Below, one piece after another: positions 17,675 through 25,860 of a DNA stretch of 64,000 bases (position 1 is its first letter; each line of letters begins with the position of its first letter). The notes below the pieces were generated by a model, which was not told the origin of the DNA, made no database searches, and worked only from the letters and a program-made list of their open reading frames with translations. A program made the translations under genes and the position numbers. Source of the stretch: Pyrinomonadaceae bacterium (GTDB lineage: Bacteria > Acidobacteriota > Blastocatellia > Pyrinomonadales > Pyrinomonadaceae); the NCBI GenBank assembly GCA_019186825.1, contig JABARP010000018.1:1-64000 (forward strand), written 5' to 3'.

Positions 17675-17750
17675 TGGTGGAGCAGAGGGGGATCGAACCC
17701 CTGACCTCAGCATTGCGAACGCTGCGCTCTCCCAGCTGAGCTACTGCCCC
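17675..17750 (-). tRNA. tRNA-Ala (anticodon CGC)
   Basis: A 76-nt cloverleaf read on the minus strand. The acceptor stem GGGGCAG/CTGCTCC, D arm GCTC...GAGC, anticodon stem CAGCG/TGCTG around loop TTCGCAA (anticodon CGC, codon GCG) and T arm AGGGG-TTCGATC-CCCCT are all present. Discriminator A73 is followed by an encoded CCA (17675-17677). The flanking 17488-17674 holds no gene that I can see. Confidence 0.95.
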
Positions 17751-17801
17751 GAAAGACCAAAATTATAAACGAAAGATCAAGAACGCAAAAATGCGGATAG
17801 C

Positions 17802-18053
17802 CTATTGCACACCGGCGGGGAGCAGCGAGCCTTTGGGATCGGACGCATACGCGTAGTCGTTCTCGATCTTTCCGATCATCCCGTGAAAGAAAATATCTTC
17901 CTTCTTGACGACCACCACGATGTCGCCCGGGCTGACGCTCTTTGGGTCAACTGGAAACCTGATGATCGACGCGTTGCCGTTCTGCGAATCGACAGTCTCG
18001 TATTCAAAAGTATCGGCGTCAAAGCTTAGTGTCTGAGTAAATGCGACTTCCAT
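17802..18053 (-). CDS. Small hypothetical protein
   Basis: 83 residues, no recognised family. The sequence is beta-rich and acidic at the N terminus (MEVAFTQTLSFDADTFEYET), with SPGDIVVVVKKEDIFFHGMIG in the middle, the kind of short barrel seen in small nucleic-acid or regulatory proteins (inference only). It lies 51 bases upstream of the tRNA gene on the same strand. Codon usage resembles the neighbours, so I take it as real. Confidence 0.55.
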   Translation of the reverse strand: MEVAFTQTLSFDADTFEYETVDSQNGNASIIRFPVDPKSVSPGDIVVVVKKEDIFFHGMIGKIENDYAYASDPKGSLLPAGVQ

Positions 18054-18154
18054 ACGCTACAAGATAGCATTTTGCACTAAGCTTGCGCATCCCGGCGGAC
18101 CGCCAGGAATGAAGAAATATCCATCGATGACCCGGCCACCCTGCGAAGCACCTC

Positions 18155-20182
18155 TTACGAAAGACCGACGCGGCGGAGCAGGTCGGAGAAACGCGGGTCG
18201 GATCTCATTGGATCGAACGCCGGTTCGATTTTGAGCCATCCGATGTCAAATTCGTTTGCTCGGAAAGATCGTTCCAGGTACTCAAACGAGCGCTCGCTAT
18301 CACCGAGTCGAGCGTAAACAACCGCGATATCAAAAGCGGAACCACGGTTCTTGCTTAGATCTTCTTCACCGAATTTGAGTCTCTTTTGCCAGTAGCCGGG
18401 CGCTCCATCGTGGTTTAGGGCAGCGGACAATTCGCCCGCTCGCTCTGCCGCTTCGCTTTCCGATTCCTTCTCGCGAAGCACATCTGCCTTCTGATATTCG
18501 GCGATCGCATCCTGATATTGAGCCGTTCGATCATAGGCCTGCGCCAGCACAAAATGTGTCAGTGGATGGTTAGGCTCGACTTCAAGAACTCGCTTGTATT
18601 GGGCGATAGCCTCGTCATAGCGTCGAGCTTCCGAAAATCTGCATCCGACATTGAAGGCGATGCTCGGTGAGAATGGTTCCAGCTCGCGTGCCCTGTTGAC
18701 CTCGTCAATAGCTTCATCAAACCGGCCCCGCACAGATAAAAAGAGCGAATACACACTCCTAGCCATGGCAAGGTTTGGGTTAAGTTCGAGAGCCCGACGA
18801 TATTCGGCCTCAGCCGCCGAAGGCCGAAGCTCGTCCTCGAACTTTACTGCGAGCAGCATATGCACCTCGGCAAGGGAGTTGTCGAGTTCCTGCGCTCGCT
18901 GAGTCGCGGCGTATCGCTTGGCGGTGTTCTCCTTTAGCTCTTCCGGCGTCAACGCCTTGGTGTACGACGGAAGTACCAGGTACGCGATGCCAAGCCAGGC
19001 ATGCGCCTTTGCGTAGGAAGGATCCGTGTCTATCGCTTGCTGAAAGAGTTCGGCGCTTCGACGGATATCGGGCGCCGTTCGCTTGTTCAGGTGATAGAGG
19101 CCCTGCAAATACAACTGATAGGCCTCCGGGTTCTGCGTTTCGGTGCGCACGACAAGCGGCGAGGCCGCCGCCAATTTGAGGTGCAGATTGCTCGACACTT
19201 TCCTGGCAATGTCGCTCTGGACATCGAAGATATCCGTGATACTGCCCACGTACTGCTCACCCCAAATGCGATGGCTGTCGCGGGCGTCATCAAGTCGGGC
19301 ATTAATGACCAATTGGCCGCCTATCTGCTTAATACTGCCGCTCAGCACGGCTCGTACATTCAGGTCGGAACCTAGAGATCGTGGATCGGGAGTCCGGCCC
19401 TGATCGAGCTGGATCGAACTCCCGGACATCACTTTCAGGTCGGGCAGTTGAGAGAGATTATTGATCACGCTTTCCGCAATTCCCTCACCGAGATACTCGG
19501 TCCCGGCGGATCGAGCAGTGTTCTCGAACGGCATGACAACGATGGAGTCTATCGCGGCGGTCGCGGGTCGCGGCCGCTCGATCACAAAACGCCATACGAA
19601 AAGAGCCGCCGCCCCCAAAAGGATCACGGCGACCGCTGCCATCCAAAGGGTGCGGTTACCCATCTTTGGTAGCTCGGCTGATGCAGATGTAGTTACCGCC
19701 GCTGGTTTCAGATCGGTCTCCGTCTGCCTCTCTGTTGAAAGAAGCTCCTTATCGAGCAAGGGTTCCTGAGGTTTGGCAGAACGATTCACCACCGGCTCAG
19801 GTGCGGGTGCATCTGCATCAGCGACAATGGGAACCGTTATTTTGGGATCGATCGTTCGGACATCCGGCAAGAATCTGTAGCCGCGGCCACGCACCGTCTC
19901 GATGAATTTCTCCTTGCCTTTCCCGCGATGTTCGCCCAGTGCCTGACGAAGCATCGAGATCTTCTGGTCAAGATTGTTCTCTTCGACGATCGAGTCCGCC
20001 CACACCTCGCTGATAAGTTCATCTTTGCTGACAAGTTGGCCGCTGCGTCGAACGAGAATGCAAAGTGTCTGAAAAGCCTTATCGGCAAGCGGAACCCGCT
20101 TGCCCGAGCGCAGCAAAAGCCGCTCGGAAACATCGAGGCGGAAGCGCGAAAACTCATATAACTCTTTGCGTTTCAACAACAT
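18155..20182 (-). CDS. Membrane-bound winged-helix regulator with TPR repeats (CadC/ToxR-like)
   Basis: 675 residues. An OmpR/PhoB-type DNA-binding domain occupies 8-105 (FRLDVSERLLLRSGKRVPLA ... ETVRGRGYRFLPDV), followed by a Pro/Glu linker and one membrane helix (178-200). A FlgO/adenylate-cyclase-associated-like segment comes next (212-330, IDSIVVMPFENTARSAGTEYLGEG), then about six TPR units (345-610, e.g. AEYRRALELNPNLAMARSVYSL). The layout implies one-component signalling: an external or periplasmic TPR sensor and a cytoplasmic DNA-binding head. Ligand and targets are unknown. The start at 20182 gives MLLKRKELYEFSRFRL. Confidence 0.88.
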   Translation of the reverse strand: MLLKRKELYEFSRFRLDVSERLLLRSGKRVPLADKAFQTLCILVRRSGQLVSKDELISEVWADSIVEENNLDQKISMLRQALGEHRGKGKEKFIETVRGRGYRFLPDVRTIDPKITVPIVADADAPAPEPVVNRSAKPQEPLLDKELLSTERQTETDLKPAAVTTSASAELPKMGNRTLWMAAVAVILLGAAALFVWRFVIERPRPATAAIDSIVVMPFENTARSAGTEYLGEGIAESVINNLSQLPDLKVMSGSSIQLDQGRTPDPRSLGSDLNVRAVLSGSIKQIGGQLVINARLDDARDSHRIWGEQYVGSITDIFDVQSDIARKVSSNLHLKLAAASPLVVRTETQNPEAYQLYLQGLYHLNKRTAPDIRRSAELFQQAIDTDPSYAKAHAWLGIAYLVLPSYTKALTPEELKENTAKRYAATQRAQELDNSLAEVHMLLAVKFEDELRPSAAEAEYRRALELNPNLAMARSVYSLFLSVRGRFDEAIDEVNRARELEPFSPSIAFNVGCRFSEARRYDEAIAQYKRVLEVEPNHPLTHFVLAQAYDRTAQYQDAIAEYQKADVLREKESESEAAERAGELSAALNHDGAPGYWQKRLKFGEEDLSKNRGSAFDIAVVYARLGDSERSFEYLERSFRANEFDIGWLKIEPAFDPMRSDPRFSDLLRRVGLS

Positions 20183-20390
20183 ACAAGATCAGACAAACGT
20201 CAGATAAAGATGCGGAAAGATTCAACGCTATCTAAGGATTTACTTTCCCCGAGAAAGTTAATGTTAATGAGCATCGGCGAAGGCGGTGGGAGCAAAAATG
20301 GGACCACCAGCATTCAGCGTTCGGTAAATGCGCTTATTGTAATGCGTTCGCCGGTGCAAATACAACAGTTCACATATACGGAGAAATGAA

Positions 20391-21161
20391 ATGACTACTA
20401 AAACAAGAACCTCACATGCAACCTATGTATTGCTTCTGCTCGGTCTGCTTTGCTTCTGCTCGCTGGAGGCAACAGCTCAGGCGACGACAAAGCGCGGGGA
20501 TGACTACAACAAGGTTGAATTCTACGGAGGATATTCGATCGCAAGCGTCCAGCCGAACGTCAAGGAGATCTCCGAGTTCGGTATGACGTTCTCGCCGTGC
20601 TCACCCGATGCAACACCGATCCTCGGACAGAACTTCCAAACGTCCTTCTGCAAACGCGCCACGTTCAATGGTTTTGACACGTCGCTGACCTACAATGTGT
20701 CCCGATACGTCGGAATCAAGGGGAACATTTCGGGGCATTTCAAGAGCAAACCATACACGGACGACATCGCCGGTGCTGCGGAAACGGTTACGAGGAAGGA
20801 GCATTACATCAACTATTTGGTCGGACTGCAGGTAAAAGACAATTCAAGATCGGCTCGGTTCAAGCCGTTCGGCCATTTTCTTGTTGGAGCGGCAACGTAC
20901 AATTACAAGGCTACGAATGACGCCCCTACACGCCCCTCGGACAATTTTCAGATCACGGCAAAAACAACTGCATTCGCAATGAAGTTTGGCGGCGGCATCG
21001 ACGTAAAGGTACACAAGCGGATCGACCTCCGCGTTATCGAGGTTAACTACAATCCCGTATTCATTCGCGACTACTCGTTGGTCGGCGACCCGTACGGAGC
21101 GATCCCGCATACCCGAAACGCGAACAATTTCACGTTCGGCTTTGGGATAGTCATTCACTAG
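20391..21161 (+). CDS. Outer-membrane beta-barrel protein
   Basis: 256 residues: signal peptide (about 1-30, YVLLLLGLLCFCSLEATAQA), then an alternating-strand region (YNKVEFYGGYSIASVQPN; LTYNVSRYVGIKGNISGHF; FAMKFGGGIDVKVHKRIDLR) ending in aromatic-terminated GFGIVIH. This matches OmpA-like/porin-family eight-strand barrels. Two cysteines in FSPCSPD and TSFCKRA could form a loop disulfide. It is divergent from the winged-helix/TPR regulator, 208 bases away, which might regulate it (inference). The start is preceded by ACGGAGAA. Confidence 0.82.
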   Translation: MTTKTRTSHATYVLLLLGLLCFCSLEATAQATTKRGDDYNKVEFYGGYSIASVQPNVKEISEFGMTFSPCSPDATPILGQNFQTSFCKRATFNGFDTSLTYNVSRYVGIKGNISGHFKSKPYTDDIAGAAETVTRKEHYINYLVGLQVKDNSRSARFKPFGHFLVGAATYNYKATNDAPTRPSDNFQITAKTTAFAMKFGGGIDVKVHKRIDLRVIEVNYNPVFIRDYSLVGDPYGAIPHTRNANNFTFGFGIVIH

Positions 21162-21185
21162 GGCGAAACAACTCGCAACAAATAC

Positions 21186-22403
21186 CTATTTGAGCGAAAG
21201 ATCCAGGCAGATCGGGTCGTGGTCCGAGAGCGGTGTGCCGGCATGGTTGGAAAGGCCTGCTATCGTGCGAGGCGGTAAGTTCGGGGCGGGCGAAATGCCC
21301 TTACCGGCGAACCAATCCAGACGGCCCGAGACGCTGCCGCCGACGCGATTTGCGGCCCAAAAGATGAACGGAAAACACCATTCCGGAACCCAATCGCGCA
21401 GATTCGTGTTCTTTTCGATGCTTTCAACGTGATAGTGCAGCGTACCCGTTCCCACGTTGTTCAGATCGCGCCAGTTGTAGCCGCGACGCTCTAGCATCGA
21501 AAACAGCGGGCGTTCGAAATAACGCTCAGGGTGTGGCAGGTGGTTCTTGGCTACATTCATTGGCCCCATGAACACACGCCGCCAATAGCCAAGGATCGCC
21601 CGCGTCGAACTCTGAGAGTTAAAGGTCGTCGTGTTCCAGTCGCCGCCGATCAGCGTCGGCAACGCGGGCAGCGTATCGACATGATCGAGCACGATCTGCA
21701 TCTGCAGCCGGCGATGCGCACGCGAGCAGTGGGCGTCGAGGTGGACCGTAACTGCCCTGAATGTCCCGGCCGGATGTTCGATGTCCGCAAAAAGAGCGCG
21801 GAGGTGGCCGAGTCGCTTCTCCTTTCCCCACATCTTGTCCTTCCCGTTCGGCAGAGCGATCGCATGAATGTTCCTCATCGGGAATTTTGAAAACATTGCA
21901 AGCCCATGGATCGAATTCGTATTCTCACCTTCCACTGCGGATTCGACCCCGCTGCCCTTTTGCAGAGCGATGTAAACAGGTGCGAATGCGTAGTTCAGAT
22001 CGAGGGCGGAGGCGATCTCTTCGGCAACATTGCGATTGCCGCTGCGCGCCATTCCGTGGTCAAGCTCGGTCAAAAGGAGTAGGTCCAGCTCTCTCAATCC
22101 TTCCTCACCCTTCAGCGCCTCGATGATCCCGTCAAGCTGATTGCCCCGTTCGATATTCCACGCAATCGCAGCTATATGCTCCTTCGCGCTTTTTCCCGTC
22201 GTCCCGCTCTCGCCAACGATCACTGAGTTCAGGATACGCGTCGCTTCCGGTCGAATTTTCTCGACGATCGGTGATGCCGCAAGCTCGCGAGTTGATTCGA
22301 ACCGCAAAAGCTCGGAGAAATATCGGCTCAGATCGTGTTCAAGTAGTTCGGGCGAGCCGACCTGGGCGCTTTGCGGCTCGTCAAACAAAATTTCGAAATG
22401 CAT
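21186..22403 (-). CDS. Endonuclease/exonuclease/phosphatase (EEP) family protein
   Basis: 405 residues with the EEP core: IAAIAWNIERG (metal/Asn site), LLLLTELDHGMARSGNRN (metal-binding Glu), VTVHLDAHCSRAHRRLQ, LIGGDWNTTTF (GDWNT, catalytic Asp/Asn) and the final PLSDHDPICLDL (Asp-His pair). The family hydrolyses phosphodiesters or phosphomonoesters of nucleic acids, lipids or sugars; no feature picks the substrate. It follows the ATP-grasp gene by 9 bases on the same strand, so the two are co-expressed. Confidence 0.87.
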   Translation of the reverse strand: MHFEILFDEPQSAQVGSPELLEHDLSRYFSELLRFESTRELAASPIVEKIRPEATRILNSVIVGESGTTGKSAKEHIAAIAWNIERGNQLDGIIEALKGEEGLRELDLLLLTELDHGMARSGNRNVAEEIASALDLNYAFAPVYIALQKGSGVESAVEGENTNSIHGLAMFSKFPMRNIHAIALPNGKDKMWGKEKRLGHLRALFADIEHPAGTFRAVTVHLDAHCSRAHRRLQMQIVLDHVDTLPALPTLIGGDWNTTTFNSQSSTRAILGYWRRVFMGPMNVAKNHLPHPERYFERPLFSMLERRGYNWRDLNNVGTGTLHYHVESIEKNTNLRDWVPEWCFPFIFWAANRVGGSVSGRLDWFAGKGISPAPNLPPRTIAGLSNHAGTPLSDHDPICLDLSLK

Positions 22404-22412
22404 AAATTGAGA

Positions 22413-23624
22413 TCAGTCGTCGTAGCGTTCCTTTGCGGGAGCGACGGCAAGGAAATCGTTGGCGATACGCTCAGAGTAAATCGAGAGCAGTTCCTCGACT
22501 CGCTTTTGGTTCTTTGAGTGAAAGATAAAACCGACGTGCCGCGGTTTCTTGACGCGATAGACGATCTCTTCCTCAACGTAATGCTCGGTGTTTGGCTCCT
22601 CGGTGTTTGCGAGTGCAAGGGCAACACCGGAGAATTCTTTTCGGAGCTTCGGCAGCTTATAAGGGTGTTCTTTTGTGGCGGTTTCGAGCTTTGCCCATTC
22701 GCGCCAGAGGTTGAAATTACAAGCGTACTCTAGAGCATTCGCGATATACGCGCCGCCTACACGACATGCGACTTCGAGCAGGAAGATCTCGCCAGTCGCC
22801 GAGCTTTGCAGAAACTCTGCGTGCGTTACGCCCCGATCGTATTCGAACGCCTTGAGTAGATGCGTGTTGACAGTTTCGAGACCCTTTCTGATAGCCGCGC
22901 GATATGGCACGGTTGACGACGTAAAAACGCCACCGTGATGTGTAACGCTGAAGGGTGTCTTTCCATATTGGCTCACGCCCGCTGCACGAACTTTTCCACC
23001 TTCGACGACGGAATCGACGTGGAAGACACGGCCTTCGATGAAGCGTTCGATCACGAACTGCGACGGATGGTCTCGCCAGTTATTTCGGTTATCGAGGTCT
23101 TTGAGAACGTCCCAGACCTCATCAGCCGATTCGCATCTTCGGATACCAAAGGCCGAGACCTCAAAGCGAGGCTTTACGATCCAGGGTGCCGGTACGCGAG
23201 CGAGGAAGTCGTTGATGTCGCTCTCATTGAAGGCTCCAATAAAATCAGGACACGGAATGCCGTTAGCGGCGGCAATATTCCGCATCGTTAGCTTGTCTCG
23301 AAAACGTCGGAGATACGAACTCGTAAGGCCCGGCAGCTGCAAATGCTCCCGCGTCAGGGCCGCAGTTATCACGTCAAACTCATCAAGGCCGACCACGCGG
23401 TCGATCTTTTCAGAACCCGCGATGTTCGTTATCGCTCTAACATAATCGACGGGCTGTGCCGGTTCCTCGACCGAGCGAACCTCGCTGATCGCGTCCCAAG
23501 CCCAAGGAGCATCGAGTAGACTCTTTCGCGTCACAAGCGTTACGCGCCAGCCATCGGAACTCGCCTGCTCAAGAAACTCGTTGCCTTTTTGCTCGCTCGC
23601 GATGCAGACGATGTGCTTCCTCAT
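22413..23624 (-). CDS. ATP-grasp domain protein
   Basis: 403 residues. A Rossmann-like N-terminal domain (MRKHIVCIASEQKGNEFLEQ) leads into an ATP-grasp fold: FRDKLTMRNIAAANGIPCPD, APWIVKPRFEVSAFGI (ATP-binding lysine), FVIERFIEGRVFHVDSVV, and the Mg-binding EIFLLEVACRVGGAYIAN. Such enzymes make carboxylate-amine or -thiol bonds through an acyl phosphate, including dipeptides and amino-acid ligations. The partner substrate is unknown. It is the first gene of a pair with the EEP hydrolase; the combination is not one I can assign to a known pathway. Confidence 0.87.
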   Translation of the reverse strand: MRKHIVCIASEQKGNEFLEQASSDGWRVTLVTRKSLLDAPWAWDAISEVRSVEEPAQPVDYVRAITNIAGSEKIDRVVGLDEFDVITAALTREHLQLPGLTSSYLRRFRDKLTMRNIAAANGIPCPDFIGAFNESDINDFLARVPAPWIVKPRFEVSAFGIRRCESADEVWDVLKDLDNRNNWRDHPSQFVIERFIEGRVFHVDSVVEGGKVRAAGVSQYGKTPFSVTHHGGVFTSSTVPYRAAIRKGLETVNTHLLKAFEYDRGVTHAEFLQSSATGEIFLLEVACRVGGAYIANALEYACNFNLWREWAKLETATKEHPYKLPKLRKEFSGVALALANTEEPNTEHYVEEEIVYRVKKPRHVGFIFHSKNQKRVEELLSIYSERIANDFLAVAPAKERYDD

Positions 23625-23781
23625 AGGTCAGAAGAGCAGAACTCCCACGGAAACAGGTTCTCCATTGGGCTCTCTGCTTCATTTTATTTTGTACCAAAAG
23701 AATGGCACAATCTAGGCTCCAATACAACGAATCTCTGCATCAAATGCCCGAGCAGTAGTTTTTTTGTATTTGGTTCATTTT

Positions 23782-24471
23782 ATGGGCGGAATCGATCCGA
23801 TCAACCTAATCAGCCACCTTGTGATCTTTATGGTCGTCCTTCTTTTGGCGATCTCTGCACACGAGGCCGGACACGCCTGGATGTCGCACAAATTCGGCGA
23901 CGACACGGCGTATATGCTCGGCCGCGTCACCTTGAATCCGATCAAGCATACCGACCCGATCGGAACGCTTCTCATTCCGATAATCGGCTTCATCCTTGGC
24001 GCAATGGGCGGTGCCCTTGGCAGCATTCCGCTGATCGGTTGGGGCGTCCCGACGCCTGTTAATCCGCGGAATTGGACGAATTACAAGCTCGCGAATGTGA
24101 TGGTCTCGATAGCGGGCGTACTCGCGAATTTGATCCTGCTGATCATTGGTATAGTTGCCGCGAAGATACTTATTTCGCAGGGAGTTTTTGAGGTCCCGGA
24201 CCTTTTTGGCAATAGTAGCAATCCGGTTACGATATTCTTGGCGGATCTGATGTTTTTGAATTTATCGCTGTTCGTGTTCAATCTGCTCCCTTTCCCGCCG
24301 CTCGACGGGAGCCAGATCCTTTCCACTTTTTTGCCCGAGAGTGCACAGCCCGTTCTGCGGATGCTTGAGCAATACGGCTACATTATCTTGCTCGCACTCA
24401 TCTACATCGGCGTCTTTCAGATGATAATTACGCCCTTTTATTACGGCCTTATTTACATTCTTTACCTCTAA
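23782..24471 (+). CDS. Site-2 protease family membrane metalloprotease (M50)
   Basis: 229 residues from the ATG at 23782. Five or six membrane segments carry the zinc motif HEAGH (27-31) and the partner NLLPFPPLDGSQIL. This is the short YwhC/RIP-type protease without PDZ that cuts within membranes. The stop overlaps the trpS start by one base (TAATG), so the two are translationally coupled. The M50-trpS-scpA-scpB-rluB order is common in bacteria. Its substrate is unknown. Confidence 0.9.
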   Translation: MGGIDPINLISHLVIFMVVLLLAISAHEAGHAWMSHKFGDDTAYMLGRVTLNPIKHTDPIGTLLIPIIGFILGAMGGALGSIPLIGWGVPTPVNPRNWTNYKLANVMVSIAGVLANLILLIIGIVAAKILISQGVFEVPDLFGNSSNPVTIFLADLMFLNLSLFVFNLLPFPPLDGSQILSTFLPESAQPVLRMLEQYGYIILLALIYIGVFQMIITPFYYGLIYILYL

Positions 24472-25454
24472 TGTCGAAGAAACGAATATTTAGCGGAGCA
24501 CAGCCGACAGGCAGGCTTCATTTGGGCAATTATTTGGGTGCGCTAAAGAATTGGGTCGCGCTTCAGGACGATTACGAGGCCTTTTACTGCGTCGTGAACC
24601 TTCATGCGATCACGCTGCCGCAGGACCCGGCGACCTTGCGTCAGGCAACGCTTGACCTCGCCCGCATCTATCTTGCGGCCGGCGTCGACCCCGAAAAAGC
24701 GACGATCTTCATCCAATCTGATGTTCACGAGCATGCTGAACTCACGTGGATCCTTTCCTGCGTAGCGAGAATGGGCGAACTTGAGCGAATGACGCAGTTC
24801 AAGGATAAGTCGCAAAAGGGTGGCCGAGAACGTTCCAGCGTGGGGCTTTTCATCTATCCGATCTTGATGGCGGCGGACATCTTGCTCTATCAGACGGATC
24901 TTGTTCCGGTCGGCCAGGATCAGAAGCAGCATCTCGAACTGACGCGGGACCTCGCCGAGCGATTCAATCGTGATTTTGGTGCGGCCTTTAAGGTCCCCGA
25001 GCCGTACATTCCCAAAGCCGGTGCGAGCATAAAATCGCTTCAAGATCCCGCGAAGAAAATGTCGAAATCAGACGAGAATGAGGCCGGCTCGATCTTCCTG
25101 CTTGATGATGCAGACACGGTCGCAAAAAAGATCAAACGTGCTGTCACCGACAGCGGCACCGAGATCACATTCGACGAGACGCGGCCGGCGATCAACAACC
25201 TGCTGACGATATATCAGCTCGTTACCGAAAAGTCGCAAGCCGAATGCGTGGAACAGTTTGCGGGCAAAGGCTACGGGCAGTTCAAAGGCGAACTCGCTGA
25301 AGCTGTCATTGAATACCTGCGGCCGTTCCAGGAACGTATTTCCACCTATGATGATGAGGCACTGAACACTATCCTGAAGAGCGGAGCGGAAAAGGCGGCG
25401 GCCATCGCGTCGAAAACGATGCTGGATGTTTACCAGAAGGTCGGCATCCGATAA
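24471..25454 (+). CDS. trpS: Tryptophan--tRNA ligase
   Basis: Class Ic aminoacyl-tRNA synthetase charging tRNA-Trp. The 327 residues match the bacterial length. The HIGH-type motif is GRLHLGN (14-20), KMSKS is at 196-200, and the tryptophan pocket residues lie around YPILMAADILLY (129-140) and LVPVGQDQKQHLELTRD. It overlaps the M50 protease stop by one base and is followed after 27 bases by the UGA-containing ArsC-like gene. Confidence 0.97.
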   Translation: MSKKRIFSGAQPTGRLHLGNYLGALKNWVALQDDYEAFYCVVNLHAITLPQDPATLRQATLDLARIYLAAGVDPEKATIFIQSDVHEHAELTWILSCVARMGELERMTQFKDKSQKGGRERSSVGLFIYPILMAADILLYQTDLVPVGQDQKQHLELTRDLAERFNRDFGAAFKVPEPYIPKAGASIKSLQDPAKKMSKSDENEAGSIFLLDDADTVAKKIKRAVTDSGTEITFDETRPAINNLLTIYQLVTEKSQAECVEQFAGKGYGQFKGELAEAVIEYLRPFQERISTYDDEALNTILKSGAEKAAAIASKTMLDVYQKVGIR

Positions 25455-25481
25455 AATACGTCATCCTTTTGGAGCACGATT

Positions 25482-25826
25482 ATGACTCGAAAGATCACCG
25501 TTTACGAAAAGCCTACTTGAACGACGTGCCGCAATATGGCGACGCTGTTTCGTGAAAACGGCATAGACTACGAAAAGGTAAATTACTTTAACGAGCCCTT
25601 TACCGAGGCGACCTTGACAAGGCTGGCAGCAAAAGCCGGCGTTCGCCCGATAAAGCTAACACGCGGTGCGGCCGCCGCCGGGTTGTCCGACGAAACGCCG
25701 GACGCCGACGTGATAAAAGCGATGGTTGCCGACCCGAATCTGATCCAGCGGCCGATCGTCGAGGTGGGCGACAAGGCTGTCCTGGCACGGCCGATTGAAA
25801 AGGCACTTGAGTTGATAAATGGCTAG
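25482..25826 (+). CDS. ArsC/Spx-like thioredoxin-fold reductase with in-frame UGA (candidate selenoprotein)
   Basis: Translated through the TGA at 25518-25520 this gives 114 residues: MTRKITVYEKPT-U-TTCRNMATLFRENGIDYEKV. The ArsC family consensus here is KPTCxTCR, so the UGA replaces exactly the nucleophilic first cysteine of CxxC (residue 13). GGAG sits 7 bases before the ATG at 25482, upstream of the UGA, and the frame is otherwise intact to the normal family length, including VRPIKLTRG and PNLIQRPIVEVGDKAVLARP. Sec-containing ArsC-like proteins are known from metagenomes. No selA/B/C/D gene lies in this window. Alternatives: nonsense mutation or read error. Confidence 0.72.
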
Positions 25827-25860
25827 CTCGTGGCCTCACTGGTTAGGCTTTAGTACCTAG

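Noticed and set aside
17675..17750. Selenocysteine tRNA
   Set aside because: The cloverleaf is a normal 76-nt tRNA with anticodon CGC (alanine), without the long acceptor/variable arms of tRNA-Sec.
18057..18239. 60-codon minus-strand frame downstream of the small hypothetical gene
   Set aside because: Overlaps the 3' end of the winged-helix/TPR gene in another frame with no ribosome binding site.
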